Assembly: GCA_025928185.1 (NCBI GenBank)
Contig: JAICKA010000012.1
Span: 1-52,119, forward strand
Length of the DNA stretch: 52,119 nucleotides
DNA from: Gemmatimonadaceae bacterium
Lineage (GTDB): Bacteria; Gemmatimonadota; Gemmatimonadetes; Gemmatimonadales; Gemmatimonadaceae
Reading direction: 5' to 3'
Shown here: positions 34,172-42,494 of the stretch, piece after piece
Layout: each line of letters starts with the position of its first letter
How positions within the stretch are numbered: position 1 is the first letter of the stretch
Made by a program: the position numbers and the translations under genes
The notes under the pieces: generated by a model
The model's input: the letters and a program-made list of their open reading frames with translations, nothing else
The model's database searches: none
What the model was told of the DNA's origin: nothing

Positions 34172-37006
34172 TTACGGCACCACGGTCGGCGTCTGCGATG
34201 GCGCGTAGATCCCGTTGAACAGGAACTTGAACGTGCCGTGCGGCTGGCCGCGGAACGTGATCTCCGGGCCGAACAGATAGACCGTGCCCTTGCCATACTT
34301 CGCCTCGACCGCGGTCGCGCCGCCCTCGAGGTAGTTCTCGCCCCACGCCCAGCCGCTCCGCAGCGGCGTCGCGCTGTCGAACCACGCGATCGCGTGCGTG
34401 CCCTTGAGCGCCGCATCCGGATGCAGGCGGAAGACCGGGTTGTTGTTGAAGAACACGTCGACGTGCTGCGACAACCCCGCGGCGATCGGCGCCGTCGTGT
34501 CCACCGCCACGCTGAGGATCGAGCCCGGCACGTAGTACTCCTCACCCGTCAGCGGCCGATCCGGCTTGCCCGGCGCTTTCACGACCATCTGATCCTCCAG
34601 CGGCAGCCCGAGCTCGTACGCCAGCGACGCGGCCGAGCCGACACTGATGATCGTCCCGCCGTCGTTCAGGAACTGCTCGAGCTGCGGCAGCGTCTTCTCC
34701 GCCGTCATGCTGCCGAGCATGTGCTGATACTGCGCCGGCACGTTCGCCGTCGAGCGCCCACCGCCACGGCCGCCGAAGCCGCCGGCGCCGTTCGCACCGC
34801 GGATCTGCGCGCCCGAAGGCAGAATCAACACGTCGAACTTGCTCTTCAGGTTGCCCGCATCGAGGTCCTTCGGATAGACGAGGCTATATGGGAACTCGAA
34901 TTGCTCGAGCTCGTACCGCGTCCAGCCCGACGGCATCGAGCCGCCGTACTGGTCGTACAGCGCAATGCGTTCCGGCTTGAGCTTCACCGCGCCGGCCGGC
35001 ATCGCGCTCGTGCCGACGAAGCTGACGCCCAGATCGGCCGCCGACTTCTCCAGCACCGGCAGCGACGCGGCGGCGACGTAGAACGTACCGGCCGGATACA
35101 CCGTGCCGTTCACCGTGGCCGGCGACTCGAGCCAGTACACGCTGCCGCCGTTCTTGAGAACGCGATTCACCACCGTGAACGCGTCGTTCTCCGCGTGCGA
35201 CATCAGGTAGCCCGTCGCGCCGCCGCGGTTCGCGATCGTGCCCGCCGGCGGCGTGGCCAGACCCTGAATCCGCTTCGTCGGCGCGTCGAACGGATCGAGA
35301 ATGCGATCGAACTTCACGCCCATCTGATATGCCAGCGTCCAGCCGGCGTTGTCGTACGGGCGCTTCGGCGGGCCGCCCGGAAAGGCGAAGTCGTTCGGGT
35401 GATCCTGCGGCTCCATCATGTCCAGCACCTGTCCGCGCGCCGCCTGGTTGGTGCGGATGACGTACGAGTTCGCGGGATAGTGCTTGCCGTTCACCGTGAA
35501 CGGCGCCGTCGCCTGATCAACGTACACGTTCACGTAGCGCAGCGCGTTCACGAACTTCGTGGCCGTCGGGAAATCCGGCTGATCGGCCGAAATGATGTAC
35601 CCGCGCGGATCGCGCTTGTCGCGCGCGTGCAGGATGTCGTTGTACACGTGCATCTGTTCCTCGACGCTCGCGCCGCGCCCACGGCCGCCGAAGGCGCCGC
35701 CGCGTCCGCCGCGGCCCGCCGGCGCACCGGCCTGCTCGGCGCCCTCGTTCAGCGCCGCTTCCGCCGCCGCGATGCGCTTGCCTGTGATCGTCCAGTGATC
35801 CTCGTTGCCGGCATCGATGGCGTGCTTCGCCATGAGATATTTGTTATACAGCAACGTTTCGCGGTAGCGCGACGCCAGATCGAAGATCGCGTAGTTCGCC
35901 GACACCGAATAGTCGATCGACTGGCGGAAGTGCCAGATGCCCGGCGTCACCGGGGCCGGCAGGTCGCCGTGCGGCAGCTGCTGCTCCGGAATGAACGGAA
36001 TCCGCTCCGGCGTCGGGTTGCCGATCGTCTCCGTGAGAATGCCGATGATTCCCTGGAAGTAGCCGATCGTCCGCAGGCCGCCGTTCCACCACGTCGAGTA
36101 GTTCGAGCCCGAGCGCATCGTGAAGCCCGGCTTGTTCTCCTCGAGCAAACGCTGATGGATCGCCGCGCCCACCTGATCCAGCCCGATCACGATCATCGGA
36201 TCGAAGTTGTAGTTGAACGGATCGCGGAAGGGCGGCGAAAACATCACGGTGCCGGCCGGGCCGGTCTGGTGATGGTTGTACATGATCACCGGATGCCATT
36301 CCCAGAACATCAGCTTGTTGATGTTCCGCGTTTCGGCGAGGTTCGACATGTACGAGTCGCGGTTGTCGTCGTGCCCCGCGTACTTGTTGTAGAGATACGG
36401 AATGTTCTCGTTGCGCTTGAGCGAATCGGGCTCCTGCATGTACCAGTTGGACACGAGCTGCATGCCGTCCGGATTCGCGTGGACCGCGAGGATGATGTCG
36501 TCGTGCAGAATGCGATTCGTCTCGTCGTCGGTGCGGCTCACCAGCTGAAAGCTCGTCTCGATCAACTGGCTCGCGCCGAGCACTTCGGTGGCGTGCAGGC
36601 CGCCGTCGAACCAGACGACCGCCTTGCCTTCCTTCGCCATCTCGTGCGCCTGTGCATCCGTGAGGCCTTCGCCCTTGGCGAGCCGCATCGAGATGTCCTT
36701 GTATTTCTGCAGGAGCTTGAAGTTTTCCGGGGCCGTGATGATCGCCGCGAGCTGCGGACGTCCTTCGGACGTCTTGCCCATCTCGATGACCTGCATCCGG
36801 TTCGACTCGGCGTCGATCTTGTGCCAGTACGCCATGAACTGGTCGTAGTTCGGCAGCCAGTAGTCGTCGCCGATGTTGTGGCCGAAGAACTCCTTCGGCG
36901 TCGTGATGTGTCCCTGCGCACTCGCGATGCTTGCGGTGCTCGCGACGAAGGCGAGCGGCAGCAGGACACCAGCAGCGCGCCAGGAACGAAGACCGCGCGT
37001 GGACAT
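34172..37006 (-). CDS. Large secreted M14 family zinc carboxypeptidase-like protein
   Basis: 944 residues from ATG 37006, which has GGAGG 6 bases upstream; the open frame continues 102 codons further, but that part is repeat DNA. Signal peptide to about residue 30 (ASIASAQGH). The M14 domain follows: GLHATEVLGA gives zinc ligands His138 and Glu141, EWHPVIMYNHHQTGP gives the third at His238, and ILTETIGN carries a candidate catalytic Glu. The C-terminal half has an amidotransferase-like region (LEQFLNDGGTIISVGSAA). Two Gly/Arg-rich linkers (GRGGRGGAFGGRGRG and FGGRGGGRS) are unusual for this family. A secreted peptidase or amidase of unknown substrate. Confidence 0.9.
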   Translation of the reverse strand: MSTRGLRSWRAAGVLLPLAFVASTASIASAQGHITTPKEFFGHNIGDDYWLPNYDQFMAYWHKIDAESNRMQVIEMGKTSEGRPQLAAIITAPENFKLLQKYKDISMRLAKGEGLTDAQAHEMAKEGKAVVWFDGGLHATEVLGASQLIETSFQLVSRTDDETNRILHDDIILAVHANPDGMQLVSNWYMQEPDSLKRNENIPYLYNKYAGHDDNRDSYMSNLAETRNINKLMFWEWHPVIMYNHHQTGPAGTVMFSPPFRDPFNYNFDPMIVIGLDQVGAAIHQRLLEENKPGFTMRSGSNYSTWWNGGLRTIGYFQGIIGILTETIGNPTPERIPFIPEQQLPHGDLPAPVTPGIWHFRQSIDYSVSANYAIFDLASRYRETLLYNKYLMAKHAIDAGNEDHWTITGKRIAAAEAALNEGAEQAGAPAGRGGRGGAFGGRGRGASVEEQMHVYNDILHARDKRDPRGYIISADQPDFPTATKFVNALRYVNVYVDQATAPFTVNGKHYPANSYVIRTNQAARGQVLDMMEPQDHPNDFAFPGGPPKRPYDNAGWTLAYQMGVKFDRILDPFDAPTKRIQGLATPPAGTIANRGGATGYLMSHAENDAFTVVNRVLKNGGSVYWLESPATVNGTVYPAGTFYVAAASLPVLEKSAADLGVSFVGTSAMPAGAVKLKPERIALYDQYGGSMPSGWTRYELEQFEFPYSLVYPKDLDAGNLKSKFDVLILPSGAQIRGANGAGGFGGRGGGRSTANVPAQYQHMLGSMTAEKTLPQLEQFLNDGGTIISVGSAASLAYELGLPLEDQMVVKAPGKPDRPLTGEEYYVPGSILSVAVDTTAPIAAGLSQHVDVFFNNNPVFRLHPDAALKGTHAIAWFDSATPLRSGWAWGENYLEGGATAVEAKYGKGTVYLFGPEITFRGQPHGTFKFLFNGIYAPSQTPTVVP

Positions 37007-37154
37007 CCAGAACCTCCGGATCGATGAAAGGAAGCGGTACATCTGGGGCGCGCTGTCGAGAGTGGGACGCCGCGCCGGTGGGGGCCAAAGCTTTGGAAGC
37101 TTAGCTGTCGGAACTACGTGCCAACAGAGGGAACCGCTGTCCGCCGCGGTGCCG

Positions 37155-37812
37155 GTCCGGCGACGGAGGGTACCGCCGGGTGAGTGCGTTCCGCCGAGTA
37201 TGGTTGGACTGAATTGGTGACGCGGATTTGGCGGAAACTGGCGAACGTGGCGCGAAATGACTGCGCCTTTGGAAAAGCCGCTCCTCGAGCAAGAGCTCAC
37301 CAAGTCGATCATCGGTGCGTTCTACGCCGTCTACAATGCTCTCGGCTTCGGCTTCCTCGAGCATGTCTACGCGGCTGTTCTGGAGAAGGAGCTCTCGATG
37401 CGCGGATACGAAGTAGGCCGCGAAGTCCTCGTGCCAGTCTACTACCGCGGCGAGCTTGCCGCATATCAGCGGCTCGATCTCCTGGTCGGCGGCCGCGTCG
37501 TCGTCGAGGTCAAGGCCTCGGAGCACCTTCCTCCCATCGCTGAGCGACAGCTATTCAACTACCTGCGCTGCACAAAGCTGGAGGTCGGACTCCTCCTGCA
37601 TTTTGGTGCAGAGGCAAAGTTCAAGCGCCTGGTTCACACGAGCGCACACAAGCGGCCGATCTTTGCCGATCAGGGCGGTTCATTCGCGCCTCGTCCGTCA
37701 AAATCCGCCAACTCCGCGTCCCCAATTCAATCCAACCTGACCCGCCCGAACGACCCCGACGCGCAAACCGAATCCAACTCGACCGCGCCGTACGACCCCG
37801 ACGCCCACACGA
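37155..37812 (+). mobile_element. GxxExxY-carrying element with inverted ends, copy 3 of the repeat family
   Basis: From GTCCGGCGACGG at 37155 the left end matches copy 2 (19193 on) for about 75 bases with a few changes. Inverted ends lie at 37195-37258 and 37681-37740, each with GGTTGGA(C/T)TGAATTGG or its complement and the ATCCGC or complement block. Instead of the non-coding core of copies 1 and 2 it holds one complete gene. The gene's ATG sits at the inner edge of the left end, and its coding sequence continues across the right end. The element is immediately followed by the map stop codon. No transposase, no clear target-site duplication. Confidence 0.8.
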
Positions 37813-37820
37813 AACTTTAG
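37257..37820 (+). CDS. GxxExxY protein (PD-(D/E)XK nuclease-like fold)
   Basis: 187 residues. The signature Gly32-x2-Glu35-x2-Tyr38 sits in GFGFLEHVYAAVLEKEL; the nuclease-like core has RLDLLVGGRVVVEVKA with Asp74, Glu84 and Lys86, the spacing of a PD-(D/E)XK site. Typical family members stop soon after KLEVGLLLHFGAE, near residue 125. Here about 60 more residues follow that are a reading of the element's right inverted end and of a 42-base tandem duplication (SNLTRPNDPDA then SNSTAPYDPDA). The stop TAG overlaps the convergent map TAA. Function of the family is not established. Confidence 0.85.
   Translation: MTAPLEKPLLEQELTKSIIGAFYAVYNALGFGFLEHVYAAVLEKELSMRGYEVGREVLVPVYYRGELAAYQRLDLLVGGRVVVEVKASEHLPPIAERQLFNYLRCTKLEVGLLLHFGAEAKFKRLVHTSAHKRPIFADQGGSFAPRPSKSANSASPIQSNLTRPNDPDAQTESNSTAPYDPDAHTKL
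37729..37812 (+). repeat. 42-base tandem duplication at the right end of copy 3
   Basis: Two adjacent 42-base units, 37729-37770 and 37771-37812, begin AATCCAAC and share CGACCCCGACGC. Being a multiple of three, they keep the GxxExxY frame open to the map stop. Confidence 0.8.
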
Positions 37821-38569
37821 GCCGCCGTCAGCACGCGCGCGCCGGTGTCGGTCATCGCGATCGTGTGCTCGAAGTGCGCCGACAATGATCCATCGACGGT
37901 GACGATCGTCCACTTGTCCTTGAGCGTTCGCGTCGCCGGACCGCCGATGTTCACCATCGGCTCGATCGCGATCGTGAGGCCGGGCACGAGCTTCTCGCGC
38001 CGCTTCGGCTTGCCGTAGTTCGGCACCTGCGGATCTTCGTGGAACTGCACGCCGATGCCGTGGCCAACGAGATCGCGCACCACGCTGTAGCCGGCCGCTT
38101 CCACCACCGCCTGCACCGCCGCGCCGATGTCGCCGATGTGATTGCCCGGTTGCGCGGCGGCAATGCCGGCCGCGAGCGACTTCTGCGTCACGTCGAGCAG
38201 GCGCTGCGTCTCCGGGCTGATCGCGCCAACGGCGACCGTCGTCGCGCTGTCGGTGAAGTAGCCCTTGTACCCGACGCCCACATCGATCGAGATGATGTCG
38301 CCCTCGGCCAGCACGCGCCTCTTCGACGGAATGCCGTGCACGATCTCGCTGTTCACCGACGCGCAGATGCTGCCGGGAAACCCGTACAGTCCCTTGAACG
38401 CCGGCGTCGCGCCCTCGTGGCTCCGAATGAAGCTCTCGGCGATTTCGTCGAGCTGGCCCGTCGTGATGCCCGGCTTGACCGCGGCGCGCAGCGTTTCGAC
38501 CGTGGCGGCGAGGATCCTGCCGCCCTGCGCCATGATCTCGATCTCGCGCGCCGACTTGAGCTGAATCAC
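37817..38569 (-). CDS. map: Methionine aminopeptidase, type I
   Basis: 250 residues starting at GTG 38569, which overlaps the adk stop in a GTGA. Metal ligands and motifs are in place: HGIPS, DVGVGYKGYFTDSA (two Asp), LVGHGIG (His), IAIEPMVNIGG (Glu), and a final Glu in HFEHTIAMTD. It removes the initiator Met from nascent chains. It ends the ribosomal-protein unit; its TAA stop shares bases with the stop of the convergent GxxExxY gene. Confidence 0.96.
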   Translation of the reverse strand: MIQLKSAREIEIMAQGGRILAATVETLRAAVKPGITTGQLDEIAESFIRSHEGATPAFKGLYGFPGSICASVNSEIVHGIPSKRRVLAEGDIISIDVGVGYKGYFTDSATTVAVGAISPETQRLLDVTQKSLAAGIAAAQPGNHIGDIGAAVQAVVEAAGYSVVRDLVGHGIGVQFHEDPQVPNYGKPKRREKLVPGLTIAIEPMVNIGGPATRTLKDKWTIVTVDGSLSAHFEHTIAMTDTGARVLTAA

Positions 38570-39201
38570 CGGCCGAGCGCGCGCAGCGCGCGTTGGGTGA
38601 CGTCCTCCACGGCGCCGACTGCGTCGATCACCGTGACGGGCTCGCCGTGTTGCAGATACCAGTCGAGCACCGGCGCCGTCTGCTCGTCGTACACGCGGAG
38701 CCGTGTGCGAACGGCGTCCGGCTCGTCGTCCTTGCGACGCACCAGTCCACCGCCGCAGCGCTCGCAGACACTGCCTACCTCTCGGCCCGTGTACGGCGTC
38801 TGGCAGCGCTCGCAGACCGTGCGTCCGCTCAGGCGCCGCACGATCTCTTCGTTGTCGATGTCGAACGCGAGCACCGCGTCCACCTTGCGGCCGCTCACCG
38901 CGAGCATGCGCTGCAGCCCTTCGGCCTGCGGCACCGTGCGCACGACACCGTCGAGGATCGCGCCGCGCGCGTACTGCGGCTCCGACAACTCCTCGCCGAT
39001 GATGCCGAGGATCACCGAGTCGGGCACCAGCTCGCCGCGCTCCATGCACGTCTTCGCCTTGACGCCTAGCACCGTGCCGGCGCGCACGGCGGCGCGCAGC
39101 ACGTCGCCCGTGGCGAGCGTCGGCACGTTCAGCTCGGAGGCGAGCAGCGGCGCTTGCGTGCCCTTGCCAGCCCCAGGCTTGCCGAACAGAACGATGATCA
39201 T
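38566..39201 (-). CDS. adk: Adenylate kinase (zinc-binding lid)
   Basis: 211 residues. P-loop GKPGAGKGTQ at 7-16, and a LID with four cysteines C130-x2-C133 and C146-x2-C149 (zinc lid). Residues 85-89 read GVVRT where most adenylate kinases have GFPRT: Phe86 and Pro87 are both Val, while Arg88 is kept. It interconverts ATP, AMP and ADP. Standard position between secY and map, 36 bases from secY. Confidence 0.95.
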   Translation of the reverse strand: MIIVLFGKPGAGKGTQAPLLASELNVPTLATGDVLRAAVRAGTVLGVKAKTCMERGELVPDSVILGIIGEELSEPQYARGAILDGVVRTVPQAEGLQRMLAVSGRKVDAVLAFDIDNEEIVRRLSGRTVCERCQTPYTGREVGSVCERCGGGLVRRKDDEPDAVRTRLRVYDEQTAPVLDWYLQHGEPVTVIDAVGAVEDVTQRALRALGR

Positions 39202-39237
39202 GGCGGTGTCAGTCGAACCGGACGAGGCCGAGCGGCG

Positions 39238-40587
39238 TCAGTAGCCGCCCGGAGCGCCCTGCCGGCCGCGGAACCGCACGCGGCCCTTCTTCATGAATCC
39301 GTCGTATTTGCGCAGCAGCAGATGCTGGTTCATCTGCTGGATCGTGTCGAGTGCGACGCCGACGACGATGAGGAGCGACGTGCCGCCGAAGTTGAACTGG
39401 ATGTTGATCAACGTGCTGATCCAGATCGGCAAGAGCGCGATGATGGTCAGGAAGATCGCGCCCGGCAGCGTGATCTTCGAGACCACGTCGTCGATGTACT
39501 CCGCCGTGCGCGCGCCTGGCTTCACGCCCGGGATGAATCCGCCCTGCTTTTTCAGGTTCTCCGCCAGGTCGACCGGATTGAAGATGATCGACGTGTAGAA
39601 GTACGTGAAGAAGAGAATCAGAATCGCCAGCAGGATGTAGTTGAGCGTCGCGCCGGGGGCGAGATAGTCGGCGAAATCGCGCATCTTCTGGCCGCCCATG
39701 AACTGCGCGGCCGCGCCGGGAATGACGATCACCGACTGCGCGAACACGATCGGCATGACGCCGGACGAGTTGATGCGCAGCGGAATGAAGCTCCGCGACG
39801 CTTCGCGCATGCGCCCGCGGGTCATCGTGCGCTGGGGAATCTGGATCAGCACGCGGCGCGCCGCGAGCGTCACCGCCACGATCGCCGCCGTGACCGCGAT
39901 CATCAGCGCGATGAGGACGATCAGTGAGAACGCGCCGATCGCGCCCGTGCTGACGAACTGGAACGTGGCGCCGATTCCCGGCCAGATGCGCTCGACGATC
40001 GAGAAGAAGATCATCAAGCTCGCGCCGTTGCCGACGCCCTGCTCGGTGATCTGCTCGCCCAGCCACATGACGAACAGCGCGCCAACGGTGAGGAAGAACG
40101 TCATCGACACGCGGAACGCGAAACCCGGGTGGGTGACAGCGCCCGGCAACGATTCGGCGAAGATCGCGAAGCCCCATCCCTGCACCGCCGCCAGGGCCAC
40201 CGTGGCGTAGCGCGACCACTGGTTGATGGTTTTCCGCCCTTCCTCGTCCTTCGACATCTTGTCGATCTGCGGAATCACGGCCTGGCCGATCTGCTGGAAG
40301 ATGCTGGCCGAGATGTACGGCATGATCCCGAGCGCAAAGACCGTCGCGCGCTCGAGATTACCTCCGGTGAACAGGTTGTAGAGGCCGAGCAGACCGCCGC
40401 CGTTCTGCTGCTGGTTCATGAAGTCGGCGATCGCCTGGGGATTGATTCCTGGCGCCGTCACCGCCGCTCCGATCCGGTAGATCAGAAGGCACAGCAACGT
40501 GAACAGAATCTTCTCCTTCAGCTCCGGCGTTCTGAAGAGATTCTGAACCGCACTTGCCGCGGCGTTGGTTCCGGTGGATTGAGCCAT
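39238..40587 (-). CDS. secY: Protein translocase subunit SecY
   Basis: 449 residues with about ten membrane segments. Characteristic stretches: ELKEKILFTLLCLLIYRIGA at 18-37, GIMPYISASIFQQ, WLGEQITEQGVGNGASLMI, the cytosolic loop RRVLIQIPQRTM, and the C-terminal QQMNQHLLLRKYDGF. It forms the Sec protein-conducting channel with SecE and SecG. Normal position after rplO (9-base gap). Confidence 0.97.
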   Translation of the reverse strand: MAQSTGTNAAASAVQNLFRTPELKEKILFTLLCLLIYRIGAAVTAPGINPQAIADFMNQQQNGGGLLGLYNLFTGGNLERATVFALGIMPYISASIFQQIGQAVIPQIDKMSKDEEGRKTINQWSRYATVALAAVQGWGFAIFAESLPGAVTHPGFAFRVSMTFFLTVGALFVMWLGEQITEQGVGNGASLMIFFSIVERIWPGIGATFQFVSTGAIGAFSLIVLIALMIAVTAAIVAVTLAARRVLIQIPQRTMTRGRMREASRSFIPLRINSSGVMPIVFAQSVIVIPGAAAQFMGGQKMRDFADYLAPGATLNYILLAILILFFTYFYTSIIFNPVDLAENLKKQGGFIPGVKPGARTAEYIDDVVSKITLPGAIFLTIIALLPIWISTLINIQFNFGGTSLLIVVGVALDTIQQMNQHLLLRKYDGFMKKGRVRFRGRQGAPGGY

Positions 40588-40596
40588 GGCAGCCGA

Positions 40597-41088
40597 TTAC
40601 TCCTCGACGCGGCCTCCGGCCGCGACAATCTTGTCGCGAGCGCCCGCGCTGACCTGCAGCCCGCGCACCGTGATCGCCTGCGTGATCGAGCCGTTCGCCA
40701 GGATCTTGACGCGCCCCTTGTTGGCGCGCGCGAGCCCCGCCGTCACCAGCGACTCGCGGGTGATTTCGGTGCCCGCGGGCAAGCTCGCCAGCTCGTCGAG
40801 ACCGACGACCTGCGATTCCTCGCGGAATGGATTCGTGAAGCCGCGCTTGGGCAGGCGACGCGTGATCGGCATCTGGCCGCCTTCGAAGTGCGGCTTGCCG
40901 CCGCCGGGACCGTGATGGCCCGCGCGCGCCTTGATACCCTTGTGACCCTTGCCCGACGTCTTGCCGGTGCCGGATCCGGGACCGCGCCCGAGTCGCTTGC
41001 GATCCTTTGTGGAGCCCGGAGCCGAGTGGAGATTGTGCAGTCCGAGCTTCTCCCCTCTCGCCTCGCCCTTCTCCTCTCTCGTAGCCAT
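40597..41088 (-). CDS. rplO: 50S ribosomal protein L15
   Basis: 163 residues. The L15 core starts at about residue 17 ([20 protein letters not shown]) with the [14 protein letters not shown] loop and PKRGFTNPF. The preceding part [13 protein letters not shown] is a translated purine repeat, the same kind of GAGAGGAGA heptad tract found between genes. Assembles into the large subunit. Confidence 0.96.
   Translation of the reverse strand: MATREEKGEARGEKLGLHNLHSAPGSTKDRKRLGRGPGSGTGKTSGKGHKGIKARAGHHGPGGGKPHFEGGQMPITRRLPKRGFTNPFREESQVVGLDELASLPAGTEITRESLVTAGLARANKGRVKILANGSITQAITVRGLQVSAGARDKIVAAGGRVEE
41049..41085. repeat. Purine heptad tract inside the rplO 5' end
   Basis: CTCCCCTCTCGCCTCGCCCT and adjacent CTCCTCTCTC (purine-rich on the coding strand) encode the non-core N-terminal residues of L15. 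It resembles the tracts at 30438-30468 and 47756-47777. Confidence 0.6.
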
Positions 41089-41349
41089 TTACTTGCCCTC
41101 CTCGACCAGCGCCACCTCGACGAGATGGCGCACCTGCTTCAGTTGACCCTTGAGGCCCGGCGTGATTGGCTTGACGACCACGTCCTGGTGGTGCTTGAGA
41201 CCGATCGCCTCGAGCGTGGCGCGCATGCGCCACGAGTGCCCGATCTCACTCCGGACCTGCTTTATCCGTACGGTGCCCGACTCGGGCAGGTTCTGCTTTG
41301 GTGTCGTGGCCGGTCCCTTGGTGGGATGCCACACGAACGTGCGTGCCAT
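41089..41349 (-). CDS. rpmD: 50S ribosomal protein L30
   Basis: 86 residues against a usual 60. The L30 core VRIKQVRSEIGHSWRMRATL starts near residue 27; the first 26 residues are an extension rich in Pro/Thr (TKGPATTPKQNLPESG). The ATG overlaps the rpsE stop by one base, and its TAA is directly followed by the rplO ATG. Confidence 0.93.
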   Translation of the reverse strand: MARTFVWHPTKGPATTPKQNLPESGTVRIKQVRSEIGHSWRMRATLEAIGLKHHQDVVVKPITPGLKGQLKQVRHLVEVALVEEGK

Positions 41350-42134
41350 CAGACTGTCTCCTTCTCGGCGCGCCGCACGCCGGCTTCACGACCGCGCGCG
41401 CGCGAACGATAACCCACGCTCGATGGCTCGATCCCGCGCTCACGGGCGATCTGCTCGACCGTGGTGAGCTGACGCAGCCCGTCCATCGCCGCCCGCACCA
41501 TGTTGTGCGGATTCGTCGAGCCCAGGCTCTTGGTGAGAATGTCCGCGATGCCCGCGCATTCCATGATCGCGCGCACCGCACCGCCGGCGATCACGCCGGC
41601 ACCCGGCGCCGCTGGCTTCATGAGCACCTTGCCCGCGCCGTGCTGGCCGACGATCTCGTGCGGGATCGTGCCGCCGGTGAGCGGAATCGTCACCATGCTG
41701 CGGCGCGCCGCGTCCACGGCCTTGCGGACCGCTTCCGAGACTTCGTTCGCCTTGCCCGACGCGAAGCCGACCTTGCCCTGTCCGTCGCCCACCGCCACGA
41801 GGGCGTTGAACGAGAAGCGCCGGCCGCCCTTTACGACCTTGGCCACGCGATTGATCGCGACCACGTTCTCGACGAGCTCACTGCCCTCGCCGCGTCCGCG
41901 CTCATCGCCACCGCGGCCGCCGCCTGGTCCGCCGCGCCCGCGATCGTTGCCACCGCGCTCGCCGCCGCCACCGGGTCCGCGACCGCGGCCGCCACCTGGG
42001 CCGCCGCGTCCGCGATTGCCGCCGCGGCCACCGCCGCCGCCGGAGCGCGCACCGCCGCCCCGGCCGCCGCGCGCCGAACCGCCCGTGGATCCGCCGGCCG
42101 CGCCGGGACCCGCTGCCTTACGTGAGTCTTCCAT
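41349..42134 (-). CDS. rpsE: 30S ribosomal protein S5 with long Gly/Arg-rich N-terminal extension
   Basis: 261 residues from ATG 42134, which has GGAG 10 bases upstream and begins just after the rplR stop; an ATG at 42158 would overlap rplR. The S5 core begins near residue 86 ([20 protein letters not shown]) and continues with [18 protein letters not shown] and [16 protein letters not shown]. Residues about 11-85 are almost only Gly, Arg, Asn, Asp and Pro in RGG-like repeats. Most S5 proteins are about 165 residues and lack this. S5 contributes to decoding accuracy near helix 34 and the mRNA entry side. Confidence 0.95.
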   Translation of the reverse strand: MEDSRKAAGPGAAGGSTGGSARGGRGGGARSGGGGGRGGNRGRGGPGGGRGRGPGGGGERGGNDRGRGGPGGGRGGDERGRGEGSELVENVVAINRVAKVVKGGRRFSFNALVAVGDGQGKVGFASGKANEVSEAVRKAVDAARRSMVTIPLTGGTIPHEIVGQHGAGKVLMKPAAPGAGVIAGGAVRAIMECAGIADILTKSLGSTNPHNMVRAAMDGLRQLTTVEQIARERGIEPSSVGYRSRARGREAGVRRAEKETV

Positions 42135-42138
42135 AATA

Positions 42139-42492
42139 TTAGAACTCCAACCCGCCATCGCGGGCGCCGTCGGCCACTGCCTTCACGCGGCCGTGATACT
42201 GATATCCCGCGCGGTCGAACACGACCTTCGTGATGCCCGCGTCCTTGGCCCGCGCGGCGATCCGCCGGCCGACCTCGAGCGACTTCTCCGTCTTCTTGCC
42301 TGTCTCCAGATCGGTGCTCGTCACCGTGAGCAGCGTCCGGCGCGCCACGTCGTCGACGAGCTGCGCCGTGATGTGCTTCAACGACCGGAACACCACGAGC
42401 CGCGGCCGCTCGGCCGTGCCCGTCACCTTCTTGCGGACGCGCAGGTGGCGGCGATGCCGCTGCTGCTCGCGAGTCTTTGGAATGGCTGGCAT
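42139..42492 (-). CDS. rplR: 50S ribosomal protein L18
   Basis: 117 residues; [40 protein letters not shown] and the ending [11 protein letters not shown] are typical L18. Binds 5S rRNA in the central protuberance. Two bases from rplF. Confidence 0.97.
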   Translation of the reverse strand: MPAIPKTREQQRHRRHLRVRKKVTGTAERPRLVVFRSLKHITAQLVDDVARRTLLTVTSTDLETGKKTEKSLEVGRRIAARAKDAGITKVVFDRAGYQYHGRVKAVADGARDGGLEF

Positions 42493-42494
42493 GA

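Noticed and set aside
34238-37027. A 929-codon open frame on the plus strand opposite the M14 gene
   Set aside because: Its sequence is Arg/Val/His-rich without any fold pattern; it is the antisense shadow of a high-GC gene with clear zinc-site motifs and signal peptide on the minus strand.
37007-37312. N-terminal 102-codon extension of the M14 protein
   Set aside because: It runs through repeat-element DNA and lacks protein character; ATG 37006 has a good GGAGG and is followed by a signal peptide.
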